Origin: Triticum aestivum
Lineage: Eukaryota > Streptophyta > Magnoliopsida > Poales > Poaceae
Length of the DNA: 64,000 nt
Assembly (NCBI RefSeq): GCF_018294505.1
Contig: NC_057801.1
Span: 850,668,896 to 850,732,895 of the forward strand
Direction: 5' to 3'
The position numbers and the translations under genes were made by a program. The notes under the pieces are model-generated. The model worked only from the letters and a program-made list of their open reading frames with translations, ran no database searches and had not been told where the DNA came from. This document shows, one piece after another, positions 22,801-34,346 of the stretch. Positions within the stretch are counted from its first letter, which is position 1; the number at the start of each line of letters is the position of its first letter.

Positions 22801-24447
22801 TGTGCGAATCCTCGACTATTTGCTACAGTAAGCGCCGTATAGGACGTGCCCATGCATTCATTTGCATGTCCTTTCCCTTGAAGCTGCAAGGCCAGGCCTG
22901 AGCGCATGTACACCGACAGACTGTGCCAAGTGGGCTAGCAGGGTTTTTTTGCTCTCCTGTAGGTTTTTTTACTTCACACTCCCACTATTGCCTCCAAGAA
23001 AAATCACGCTCCAACTGTCATCTTCCTCCCACCGAATCTCTCTTTTCCACTCGCTTTCCCCGGTCCCAACCGTGACAGGCTAGGGTTCCTGTCTCTGCGG
23101 CCACCCTCCCTCGACCATGTTATCCCCTCGCCATCGGCTACCTCCCATTGTCGCCTCCCCGTAACGTTAGATGCCTCCCTTTACAGCTTGTCCATTATGC
23201 CATGCCAAATGCGTAGGTACACGTTTAGTGGGCGAGACCGGCTGGTGAGTGGGGTTATTTGCAATTGTTCAATATATGTTTTATGTGTCTGTGGAGTTAT
23301 TTTCGAGTGTGTTTTTTTTCCATTTTTGGTATTTTTTTGTTGTAACTATGTTTTGCTCCACATTTTCCTTTTTCATTTTCTATAGGAGTTTTATTTTTCT
23401 TCTACTGCTTACTTCATTATGTTTTCCTTCGTTATTTGGTTTTTTCTTTTATCCATATTAGTCTATTTATTTTATTATTTTATTCTTTCTGGTTTTCATT
23501 TTCTTCTTCTTTTTAATTTTCCATTTACTTTATGTGTTTTTTATTTGTTTCTTACCCCCTTTCATCCCTTTTTATTAGTAAAAACAAATTGGTCTTTTGT
23601 TGCATATGAGTATTTGTGACGAAAGTACGTTGTGAATATGTTTGAAAGTCGGGTGAACAGTTTTTAATTCATAATGAATATTGTTTAAATAAATGGTGAA
23701 GTTGCCTAATGAACATTGCACAATATAAAGTGAACACTTTTTTCCAACATGGTGGACTATTTTTAGTAAATGCACATTAAACATCTTTGGAATACAGGAT
23801 GAACTGTTTTTAAGCCCGGAGAACATTTTCTAATAGACAGCAGACTTTTTTAAAATACGGTGGACTTTGTTAGTGTTGGATGAACATTTTTACACATTGA
23901 TTTTCTTTTACAGAAGTGTTCTGTAGAAAATATAAATGTTCACTTAGTTTTTGAAATTTTCATTTAAAGAGGTCTTCATAATTTTTTCTCTAAAGAATGA
24001 TCTTTTTACAGAAAGCGTAAAAGCGTTCTAGAAACCAAGATAATCTGTGATAACCAAATAAATTCAGTAAAACCAAACTGGGTGCGCTTGGGGAAGAAAA
24101 TGAGATGCTACATGGAATTTAGGCAGGAAGTGTACTGACTGCAGCATGTGCGTCATGCGCCCTATATGACGCAAACAAGCATCATACAGGACCAATCTGC
24201 CTTAACCCAAGTCCTATTTGGTGCCTTAAGCGCCATATATAGTCTATTTGTTAACTGGCGCGCACCTATATGACCTTGTGTCATTGTGCCAGAAGAAGGA
24301 GCAATTCTAATTCTTGAATATGTTGCCATGCAGGTCTTTGAGAACCTCAAAATTGTATGTATCACTGCCTGCGTCTGACGACATATCATATCTAAATTTC
24401 AGTGCACTCGGTATACATGAGTAAGTTTCTCATGGTATATCAGTGAC
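19853..24447. other. AT-rich repeat DNA between the 1.04-kb direct repeats
   Basis: No coding region is supported. 19950-20350 and 21400-22330 consist of variations on TTCAAAAAATGTTCATGAATT-like words in both orientations, a pattern of decayed Triticeae DNA-transposon interiors. 20640-21100 is GC-richer with a G-run near 20807. 23300-23580 is strongly T-rich on the plus strand. 23620-23900 repeats GTGAACATTTTT-like words. GCGCCATATA-type words recur at about 22670, 22830, 24160 and 24230. A tRNA-like B box (GTTCGATTCC) sits at 22581-22590. Confidence 0.5.
22606..22902 (+). repeat. Imperfect tandem duplication, about 137 and 160 bp
   Basis: Both units start TTTTTGTTGATTTTTAAC, pass through GCGCGTCACGCA and end with CCTTTCCCTTGAAGCTGCAA. 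The second unit (from about 22743) carries an extra ~23 bp (around GTGCGAATCCTCGACTATTT). Confidence 0.8.
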
Positions 24448-25495
24448 ACACACTCCTATGGTGCATATGAATGCCTTGTTATCTATGTTGCCTCGATAGC
24501 TCGCTCAGTATTCTGTAGCAGTAAGAGTTGTCCCAACTTTGAAGCTTGAAAATCAGTTCTGAAATTCTCTGCACTTTCACTTGACAGACACACGTTCAGT
24601 CCACAAGCAGCAACTTGCATGCCTCAACTATTTTGAACAAAGAAAACATCACCGGAAGATCAAAGGATGATTAAAAAATCATTGCTGACAGAAACTTGTT
24701 AGTACATGCTTTTTATCCTCTCCGGTACTTCACTACAGGTGCAACTCATGCCAGCACAATTATACCTCATTTTGTTCTTCCTTTTGGTAGCGTGAACCTA
24801 AACCGCAGTCGCCCCTAGTTGAACCGGTATTATGTGGCGGTAAAGCTTGTCTTGCGAATTTTCAAAAGAGCATTTCCTTGGGCACTTCGCACCTTAAATC
24901 CGATTTGGAAAAATTTCACTGTCCTTGGCAGAAAACTTGCAATGGCGACCAAGCACAAGTTGAACAAGGGCACCGATAGAGAGCGGAAGCTGGACAACAG
25001 GTATGATTTGCCTGGCTCTCCGTCACAAGTAGAGCGAGATAGAAAGCCCGAAAAGGGGATCGACAGCGTGCACGCTGCTGACAACCAAGTATTCAGTCTG
25101 CACATTCATAGCTAGTTGTCCACATTCATTCAGTCCACACATTCATAGGTCGCCTGCGTACATTCATTCAGTCCACTCATCATGTACTTACCTATGTACT
25201 GAAAGGCGACCAATCAAGAAAGCTATGAATTTCCAAAAGGATTTTGTATAACCCACCCAGTACATTTTTAATAGAGAGGAAAACAGGCACGGTAGCAACA
25301 GTTTATTTGGAACGAGCTGAAAGTTGAAGCTAGGATGTACTAGAATCTTACTACGTAAGAAAAAAAAACCACTCTGGTTGACCTTAGATTTAATAATTAG
25401 ATTACTAATAGTGGTAGTTTTGAGTAAGAGCGGTAGGACCATTAATAATTAGGTTGAGAAAATTAAAACTCTCCAGATATGCAAAATGATGCCTT
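24448..25495. repeat. 1.04-kb direct repeat, copy B
   Basis: This is the partner of 18811-19852. In copy B the ORF-like segment reads MATKHKLNKGTDRERKLDNR before a CAG/GTATGA donor-like site. It differs from copy A by scattered substitutions rather than a block, so the two were once identical. Confidence 0.85.
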
Positions 25496-26086
25496 CCTCA
25501 TGTATGTTAGTGCATACATGCATGCATTCCTCATGCGTGAAGAGAATGCATGACCCGACATGTGATGCATGAGAAAAATAATACTCCTATATAGCATTGA
25601 TCTAACGAATTGCATGAAGGCATGCATTACTAAACCCATAACCACATGATAGAGCCACGTGGCTGGTATATATGCAGTCCATCGCAAGTAAGTGTGTCCG
25701 GTCCTTACACTCCAGTAGTAAGCCAGCTAGCTATATTTTGCTTGAGAAGAAAGCATGTAGGCATTGGTCTCAAAACCAGTTGTTTTCCTAAACGAACAAT
25801 GTCAAGGATACAATCTGGCTATGAAGAAAAACAGGTGTGTAATTCTTGTCATCGAATGCATTGATTAACTATGTAGTGGCAAACTGGCGGTGGCATGTAT
25901 GGTTGAGCAGTGACAACAAGCCCTAAAACCACCGTCTGGTTGTATGAGCTGCACATGCTAGGCCTGGCCTCAGCAGTGTTGGCGACACCACCGTCTGGTT
26001 GTATGAGTACCGCTGAGATGGGGTGATGCAACTTTTGTAGGACACAATGGTTAAAGAGATGACGTTGCAGAGCACCGAACTGCACC
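25496..26086. other. No intact gene; short internal repeat
   Basis: A G-box-like CCACGTGG and TATATA occur near 25653-25675. An ATG at 25799 begins a short frame that ends at a CAGGTGTGT donor-like site, with no identifiable second exon. CACCGTCTGGTTGTATGAG occurs twice about 60 bp apart (25930 and 25989). The minus-strand frame at 25849-26085 may continue the protease pseudogene next to it but shows no motif. Confidence 0.35.
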
Positions 26087-26491
26087 CTACCATGTTATAC
26101 GTGGAGGGCGTGTTGGGTTCGAAGATTGGACTTGGGCATCAGTCGATGAAGGCTCGCATCCAAACCAAGACAAGGATAATGCGGTATCAACCAACACATT
26201 GTGTGTCTTTGCTGGCATGCCGAGCTGGATCTCAGTCACATAGCTGAAGTAGTCACATGGAAGGCTTTCGACGAAGCTTAGACCAGAGGCGTTGGCCTGA
26301 TCGGCAGCGCAGCTAGATAGGCGGTTGGCGAGGCGGCGAATGCGGGTGTGGTACTCTTGAAGCATTGAAGGAGAGTGGTGCACTGACCGCATGAAGACAC
26401 GGGCATACGGGTGCTTCCAGTGGAGCTGAGTATGGCGAATCAGCGACGTGCTCCAGATGTTCCATTGGTCCATGTTACGTGAAGGTAACAT
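26087..26491 (-). pseudogene. Aspartic protease (pepsin-like, nucellin/TAXi type) N-terminal fragment
   Basis: The minus-strand frame includes a prosegment-like helix (SMLQEYHTRIRRLANRLSS) and YFSYVTEIQLGMPAKTHNVL, followed by VDTALSLSWFGCEP. This matches the start of plant pepsin-like proteases, where Y-x-x-x-I-x-L-G-T-P...V-x-D-T-G-S-x-L-S-W-x-x-C surrounds the first catalytic Asp. Here the Asp-Thr is kept but DTG-S has become DTA-L, so the conserved Gly and Ser of the catalytic loop are lost. The frame ends at 26087 before the flap and the second catalytic lobe. I see no downstream continuation with confidence. Confidence 0.55.
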
Positions 26492-26936
26492 GTGTAGCCT
26501 GATTAGACTAAAGTGTTCTAAATTATTTACTCAAGGGATTCAAACATATCATTCATTTGTGATGCATAAAGAAAAATAATGATTAGACTAGCGCTCTGCT
26601 TTAGCTTGGCTTTACGAAAGCCTACAGTCTTCACGTGTAATAATTTTGTAGTGGTCATGGCTTCGGTCGCAGCTGTTGTAAACGCCATCCTAATTTTCTT
26701 TTTTGAATTATTTGGATTTTTTACCACATGTGTCATATGGCGTAAACTTCATCCTAATTAGAAAATGACTGCTGGTACAACTCAGCAGGATTATTTTTGA
26801 AAAGATCAGCGGCTTTTGCAGCTGCTTGATTCAGATGTGTGTGGCCGTTTGATAGCAGGCTCGCAGCAGAGCATATTCCTCTTCTTGCTTTGCATCCTCC
26901 TCTCGAAGCATCCACCAGGGAAGCCACCGATACTAC

Positions 26937-29107
26937 TGTAGGGTGACGCAGTAGAAAACAAAAAAAAATTCAACCTACGCACCAGCCCAGGACCACTATG
27001 GAGACTGCATACAAGGTTTGATCTTTTTCGTTACCGACTCGTAGCGCAGCGGGAAGTAGAGTCGATGACGATCGGCGGTGCAGATCCCCGCAGCTAGGAT
27101 TTACAACCTCCCAACCGCGAGGATGTATACCCTTATCTGCTCCTCAGACAGCCCTCCAGGAGACGGTCGAACAGACCCCCAGACGGTGTTGCGGACAGCC
27201 CTTCGGGAGGACCTTCGAAACTCAAACGGTCACTCGGACAGCCCTTCGGGAGGACCTTCGAAACCCGGACGGTCACACACAACCCTTCGGGAGGCACTCA
27301 CGAACTAAGACCGAAACTACGATCTCTCTACAGAGTTGCACACATATGGTGTCATCTATCCGACAGGGCTTCGCCATCCAGAACTAGTTCCTGCCGGAAC
27401 TCAGACAGCCTTTCGACTCTACGAAACTATTTCGCTGGGAGGGAGAGAGAAGCCAGATCATGCATGGCACTTGTATGTGAGAAAGAGTTATTCCTTTAGG
27501 CAACCCCCTCCACCCCTATTTATAGGCCAAGCCCAAGGGTGGCTTCTCCAAGAAGCCATGGGGATAATACCTAAAGGCCCTCAAGGTGGCTTCTCCAAGA
27601 AGCCAAGCAGAAAGCACTTTCACTATTCATGACGACATTTTTCAGCGTTCGTTCGAACTGAAAATATTTATGTGGGCTCAGAACATTTCTAGTACCGACA
27701 AAAATAATTTTCAACGCGTTCCGAAACAATTTCGGTTTAGTGATTTTCATCCGCGCAAAGCAAACAAGAATGCGTTTTTACTATTCATGAAGACAATTTT
27801 TCGCGTCCATTAAATCTGAAAATATTTCTCCGAGACTTAGAATAATTCCAGTACCCACTAAAATGATTTTGGATTTGTTCGAAACAATTTCAGATTAGTG
27901 AATTTCATCTGCGAAAAACATCTGAAGTGGTTCCGACAGCTCCGGAGCATATCCGGTTATTATCCCGTAAAATTGCAGAAAGCTTCGAGAATGATTCTGG
28001 CACCCTCCAAGAATTATCAAGCATGTGCCGAAACCAATTTGACTTAACAGTATCCTCTGAAACAACTTTTCACTTTCACCGAAACTCATCTGAAACCTCT
28101 CTCTGCGGAACCTTTTCCGTTGTCCGAAACTTTTCCAGTGTCCGAAACTTTTTCGGTGATTTTCTCTCAGACTCCCTATCTAGTATTCAACAGATAGATG
28201 ACCCTTAAGCATGTGACCCTATAGGTTCGGTGAAGTATAGACATGACCAGAGCCCTTTCCGATCAATGATCAACATCGGAGCCGTGGACACCCATATTGG
28301 CCCCTATACCCACACGAATGAATATTCGAGTGAACCTCCAGTTGCCGTGTGCTATTCCTGTTGCTTCGCAATATGTTACAAATACCTGAGGCGAGACATG
28401 TTGGCATTCCCGTGGATCAACCACTTGTCCATTATGCTAGTTACCTCTTACCGCTATTGTTCTCTTTTCTCGTTACCGTGTTCCGGTATCCCCGTGATCA
28501 AATCACAAAGTGTCTGGCCAGACGATGATGGATACCATAATACCGAGAGGGCCCAGAGATATCTCTCCATCGTCGGAGGAGCAAATCCCAATCTTGAGCT
28601 ATTAAGTTACTTGACATACTTTTCCATGAACCCGTAAGACGCTGTAATAGCCACCCATTTCCGGATAACGTTTAACAAACCCCAAAGTTCATGAAGCAAG
28701 CATGAAGGAACTCGATACTCTCATGGTCTAAGGAATCATGCAAACGTTAACCATCTCTGTGTTATCAACCATAAACTTGTAACGAATGAATCTCATAGCA
28801 TAACATCAAACCGGGTCAATTCGACACAAATGTTCTCTTAACATTGTGCCCTCAAAGTTGCTGGCATAGACATGCCCATGATTGGGAAAACATAATCATC
28901 ATGCAACACTTGATCTAGTCTTAGAGGCATGACTAGGAATACATTTTACCGTTTATTGTTCCACACGTGCACATGGGTTTTCCCCAGAGCCTTTATGGAT
29001 ATACGGGCTCGGGAACCACAACAGTTATAGCATGGAACATAAACATAATTATGAACATGGAGACAAATAATAGCATTTATTATTGCCTCTATGGCATATC
29101 TCCTACA
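26937..29107 (-). repeat. 3' LTR of BARE/Angela-like element
   Basis: 2171 bp. It contains internal repeats of a CCTTCGGGAGGACCTTCGAA motif (27200-27300) and a CCAAGAAGCCA-type repeat near 27540-27600. ORFs here are chance frames. Confidence 0.85.
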
Positions 29108-32100
29108 GACTCCCACTTGCACTAGAGTCAATAATCTAGTTTAATGCTAATGCACTTCACACCTGTGGCACACCGGTGTAAATATGCTTCGCTTGTGGTA
29201 TAGCCTGATGTCCAACGGAACTGACGACTTCAACTCCGTGTGTATCTCTGTATATCCTCGCATTTTCACACTTTCACAAAATTCATATATGTGAATCATT
29301 GGTCGAAACCTGATTCCTCAGACTGAGGTATGGAGCAACTATCTGCAATAGTGTCCCATTGACCAAAGCCTTACTGAACCATACTTAAGTTCTTGAATGA
29401 ACTATATGATTCAACATCTTGTCTGTCTCTTCTAAAGCGGCAACATACTCCGCCTCTGTTATAGAATTCGCCAGGTAACTTGTTTGGAACAATTTCCAAC
29501 TAACTGTGCCACCATATTGTGTATTACACAAAACCCTTAACTTAAATCGAAAATCGCATGGAAAAAAGATGAAGACTGTATCGATGTAACATTTTACAAC
29601 GAACTCTTCCTGATCTCCGCTTGCGAGAAAACATATCATCGGTACTTACTCTAGTACTCAATGACATCTTTCACTGTTGTCCCACGATCAGTACTTTGAT
29701 CACTTTAGTATCCATACTCGCAACACCTTGGGAGTGTCGGATATATCTGGTTGTTTTACATACCATGGAATACATGATTAATCCAAACAAGAAAGTGTGT
29801 GGAATCTGCATCATGTATTTTGCTCATCAGTGTTTTGCGACACCGAGTCTTGCAAAAAACTCTTCCATGTGACTCCGGCAAGAATCACTCCTTGGCGATT
29901 TTAAATGCTAAAAGGTTTGAGCACCTTGTCAATATGTATTCATTGCTTAGCCCTATTAGGTACATCTATCTCCATAGATCACTATGCCTAATATTGAGGC
30001 TATTTAGACTAAGCACTTCATCAAAAAACCATTTTCAAATGAAGTCCTAATTTGTGTCAAGAAATTTATTTCTAATTATCAATGTGTCAAGCACACAAGG
30101 TTTTTAGAAATATTATTACGCTCCCACTTACTTTCTTGAATTACAAGCATCTTCGTTACCCATTGATGAAGTCAAACCCCTTTGACCATTTCATCAAAGC
30201 ACGAAGATTCCAACTCCATTTTGATCTCTTCTGTTCATCGCTGGAACTCTGAAGTTTGCACCCTTACTAGCATCCTCTGGATAGACAAAAATGCCTTGGA
30301 CTGTAACACATGCAAGTCCTTGGTTTCATTTCCATCAGATGGAAATCCTATTGTCATCCATGTTTCATATCTCATGATTGAAATGTGTATTAATTGCTAG
30401 TTCAACCCGAACCGACTTTAAGCATCGCTACGATGAAAACAACCTCATCGTAGTCAACTCTTGAACTTGTTATTTCAACAAGTCGGGCTTTATGGATAAA
30501 ACATTTTTATCCGTATTAGTTTTAAGTTCCATAAATATTCGTTAGACTCTAAGTTTTCCGAAAGGTGTATCAAGGTTTTAATCTTGAATCACTTATATGG
30601 AAACTAACTCGGGTTGTATTGGCATTTAGCCAATTTTGGACTTAGGTCCCATCAACGCTTCCTTGTGTATCGTAGGTATAATGTTGTCTAACAGCAATAT
30701 CTCGTTTTTGCGCACCTGAGAGGTTTGCAGGAGCCTTGCCTACATGGTTCAGCTGCAAGTTCGACCGAAGTTCATACATTTTATTGTAGAGACTTCCGTA
30801 TCAGTCGCAGTAGGAAACTCTGGAATTACTTCCAAGGTCTCTTTCCTTTGATCTGATGACGAAGATATTGCTTATCTCGTCGAGTTGCACTATTCTCCCA
30901 CTCACCTTTTTGAAAGAACCATTCTCTTTAAAAGCACACCGTTTCGCGGCAAAACTATTTGCCTCGGTATAGTGAGGGAGGAATACCCAACATTTTGGTA
31001 TAACCTACAAAGTACCACTTGTCTGATTTGGAATAGGTTTGTAATCTTTTACACAAGCCCCATATTCCAAATGTTAAGAAAAGAAATAGCATGGTTGGGC
31101 GTACCATACCATGGCTTCATTTCAACATACCCGATGGAGCTCTTTTCAGTGTAAAAGCCGCAGTCTCTAAAGCATCACTTTAAAAGGGATAATGGCAAAT
31201 TTATTTATATCTTCTTTGACCTTACCATGTCATAAATGGTTATACTACATCTCCACGGACTTTTCACTTGCAGTGGTGTTCCGGGAGGTGCAAGTTATGA
31301 AACCCCTTTCACAACTCATCAGACATTCGCTAAACATGTAACCCAAATATTCCTTTGTGCAATCAAATTGCAGAAACATAATTTTCTTGTTACAATAACT
31401 TCTACTTCATTTTTGAAAACCTTTCGAATGATTTCAAAAGATCCATACTTACATCTCATCAAGTAAATATCCATATATCTACTTGAGTCATCTCTGAAGA
31501 TAAATAAATCCACCACTAACAACACTTCGGACTACACACATCAAATGTATGATCACTAATAAGTTTGTTGTTCGTTCCTTATGGCCTGTGAACGGTATTT
31601 TAGTCACTTCACTTTTTGAAGGAAAGTTGCAAGTGTCAGATGATTCAAAATCAAAAAGACTTCAAAATCCATCATAATGGAATTTTCCATGCGGGTTTCT
31701 CCAATGTGACCAAATGTAGTGCCACACTTGTGTGGTATTCTTTTAGCCTTGCAACATTTAGCGTTAGTGTTATGGATGTATCATATTACAATCAATATTC
31801 ATAACATACATCCCATCTTGGATGGAAGCATGGCCCTTCATATTATTCATAATACTTAACAACAATTGTTGTTTTTATGAACAACTCTTTTGCAACAAAC
31901 ATTGTGCAATGGGCTAGAGTGTATGAAACTCTAAAATGAATTATGAAAGTAAATCCAGAGGTGTTGTATTATTATCAATATTCATAACATACATCTCATT
32001 CATAATGAAAGTATGGCCCTTGTGTTATTCATAACATCGAACATAAAAAGTTCTCTTATGAACAACCTTCTTGCAAGATACCTTATGCAATGGGCTAGAG

Positions 32101-34346
32101 TTTGTAAAACTCTAAATGAATTATGAAAATAAATACAGACGTCAATACACCGATGGAAGGTATAGTAACATTTACTATGTTCCCTGTGTATACCTTAACC
32201 TCATTTCTGGCTAGCCTTTTAGGCCATAGTAGCTCTTACATTGATTCGTAACAGAATGCAACCGAGCGAGTATCTTTGTGATTAACTCACAATACCCAAG
32301 AATTAGTGATTAACATGTTTAACCATAATTCCCAAGAACTATATCTTTGATTAGCCTACTATACATCAAAAACTTGTATAACTTTCATACATGAGCTGGA
32401 TATTCCAGTCATCTTTCTTTCTGCCTTTATACTTCTAACAGTTTAACTTTTAGTATTTCTCCTACTCGCAAAAGAAGCACCCAACTTAAGAGTGGCATTA
32501 GCCCCGGACTTCCTAGGCGTGTAAGTCATAATAACACCATTTGGACACTTCCTTTCTCTTTAAGTTGTTGTTTTATTCGCCTTTCATTATATGACATGCG
32601 TTCTTCTGGATCCCTTTCCCAACAGTCAAATGCATAGTAAACACTTTTACTAATACTTGCAAACAAACATTACTTTGTTTGTATCTGAAAATAATGTTCA
32701 GTTCCATGAATATCATATAACTATCGCAACTTTCGAAGTTTGGGTTTCATGGAAGCAAACATATTCCACTTGACCGTAACAGAATTCTAGCTTTTGGATC
32801 GAAGGACGAGAGTCACATGATCCATAGCATTAGCGGGAGGATACGGAAAGCATGCGATAGGACAAAGTCCTTCTCGGCACTTTTGAGGACAATCCTCATA
32901 TTACGTTACCAATCGTAAAGTTTTAACCAGATATTTAATAGCTATTCAATTTTAACAGGGAAGGTGGAAACGCGAGCCATTATTCTACAACTATTTTGCA
33001 AGAAACACTTAGACAGTGTTCATAATAAATTGCACTAAGAATTAAACATGTTAATTCAACAGTGCGCTCCCACTCAAATCAATATCTCTCAAAATTAATT
33101 ATGAGTGATACAAGACCCACATTTCAATTGTTCTCCATTGGTATAACACCACTGATGACGAAAAATCTCAACCGGTAGGCCAACTTGCCAATCACATCTC
33201 TATGTAACTCTTGTTCATATTTCGATGTGTGTGTTCCGAGCTCATGACGGTCATGCCTGAACGTCAAGACAACCAAGTGATCTCGCTGCGAGGTCTCAAC
33301 TCACCCGCCTCACACTTCTCTAATCGTTCGTACCCGTGTGCCACGGCGCACCCCAAAAAGATAGGGGCCGTGACGGTGCTACACTTGGGAGAACACTAAC
33401 TACTTGATTTTTTTGAGAGATCACCCTAATAAAAAGCGACTACCGCGCAATCAAGAAGGGTGCATCATAAGGGATACACATCTCAGGCAATTCATAATAG
33501 CATGACATGGTATAGCCCTTTTTGATGGAGAAGTCTTTCATTTCTTCGTCTTCGGCATTAGCGTCGGCGTTCACCTTCGCTAAGATTGCCACCACCTTGT
33601 CGATGCACCGGATAATATTGCTATCTCTATAGCTAATAAAATAATTGCATTACTTAAGGTTGACACGCAGTTCATTAAAGTGACAATCATATGGTTCCAG
33701 CCATCATGCCTAATCAGGACACACAAGTCATGTTAATTTACATTATATAGTCATCTCATACATAATCAAATTATCATGAGCACTGCTATATCACATCACA
33801 TGCAAACCATCCTGCAAAGCCAAGTTAGACGCCTCTAATCAGTTCATACAAAAAAGGTTTTACGTGGCTTCTAAGGTTTCGAACCAAAACCAAAGCTACC
33901 TACGTCCATCATCAAGTATGATTTATTCACGTCGCTAGATTAACTTTGCAGGGCCTATGAAACACGAGATAAAAAGCCCCATGCTGAACTTCATCATACG
34001 CATGACCCCCGTGCAGATCATATCTGCATTGCCCTTTCGTCTGCTAAATTTCATCTTTCTTTTTAACTACGATGGAATTCAATGAACTGTTAGCACTTCG
34101 TTGATCAATCAGGATCGCGGATTGCCAGAACATTGAAACTCCACCATACTGTTATCAAGATCAGAAATATGCAAATTCCAGGGAAGCAACAAGAACATCG
34201 GGTAACAGATTTCATCTGTCACCCGCATAAATAATTTTCAGCAATAGATCTCATCTACTACCTAATTATATTATGCAATACCCATACATCTCTATGTATT
34301 CTAGATCGCAACCTGCGTCTATGCATAGCACGGCTCATGATGCCAC
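29108..34346 (-). pseudogene. Heavily decayed copia gag-pol and internal region
   Basis: No long ORF survives. On the minus strand an RNase H remnant at 29385-29520 reads VSWKLFQTSYLANSITEAEY, and an integrase C-terminal remnant at about 30890-31160 reads ALETAAFTLKRAPSGM and then YKPIPNQTSGTLCRLYQNVG. Both match the order and wording of BARE/Angela pol. A GC-richer block at 33280-33400 is untranslated region next to the gag start. The AT-rich remainder is full of stops and frame changes. At 31790-32130 similar TATTCATAACATACATC... segments repeat, suggesting a short internal duplication. Confidence 0.7.

Noticed and set aside
21414..23619. Phe/Leu-rich ORFs suggesting membrane proteins
   Set aside because: They come from T-rich repeat DNA; no start context, conserved motif or charge pattern of real membrane proteins.
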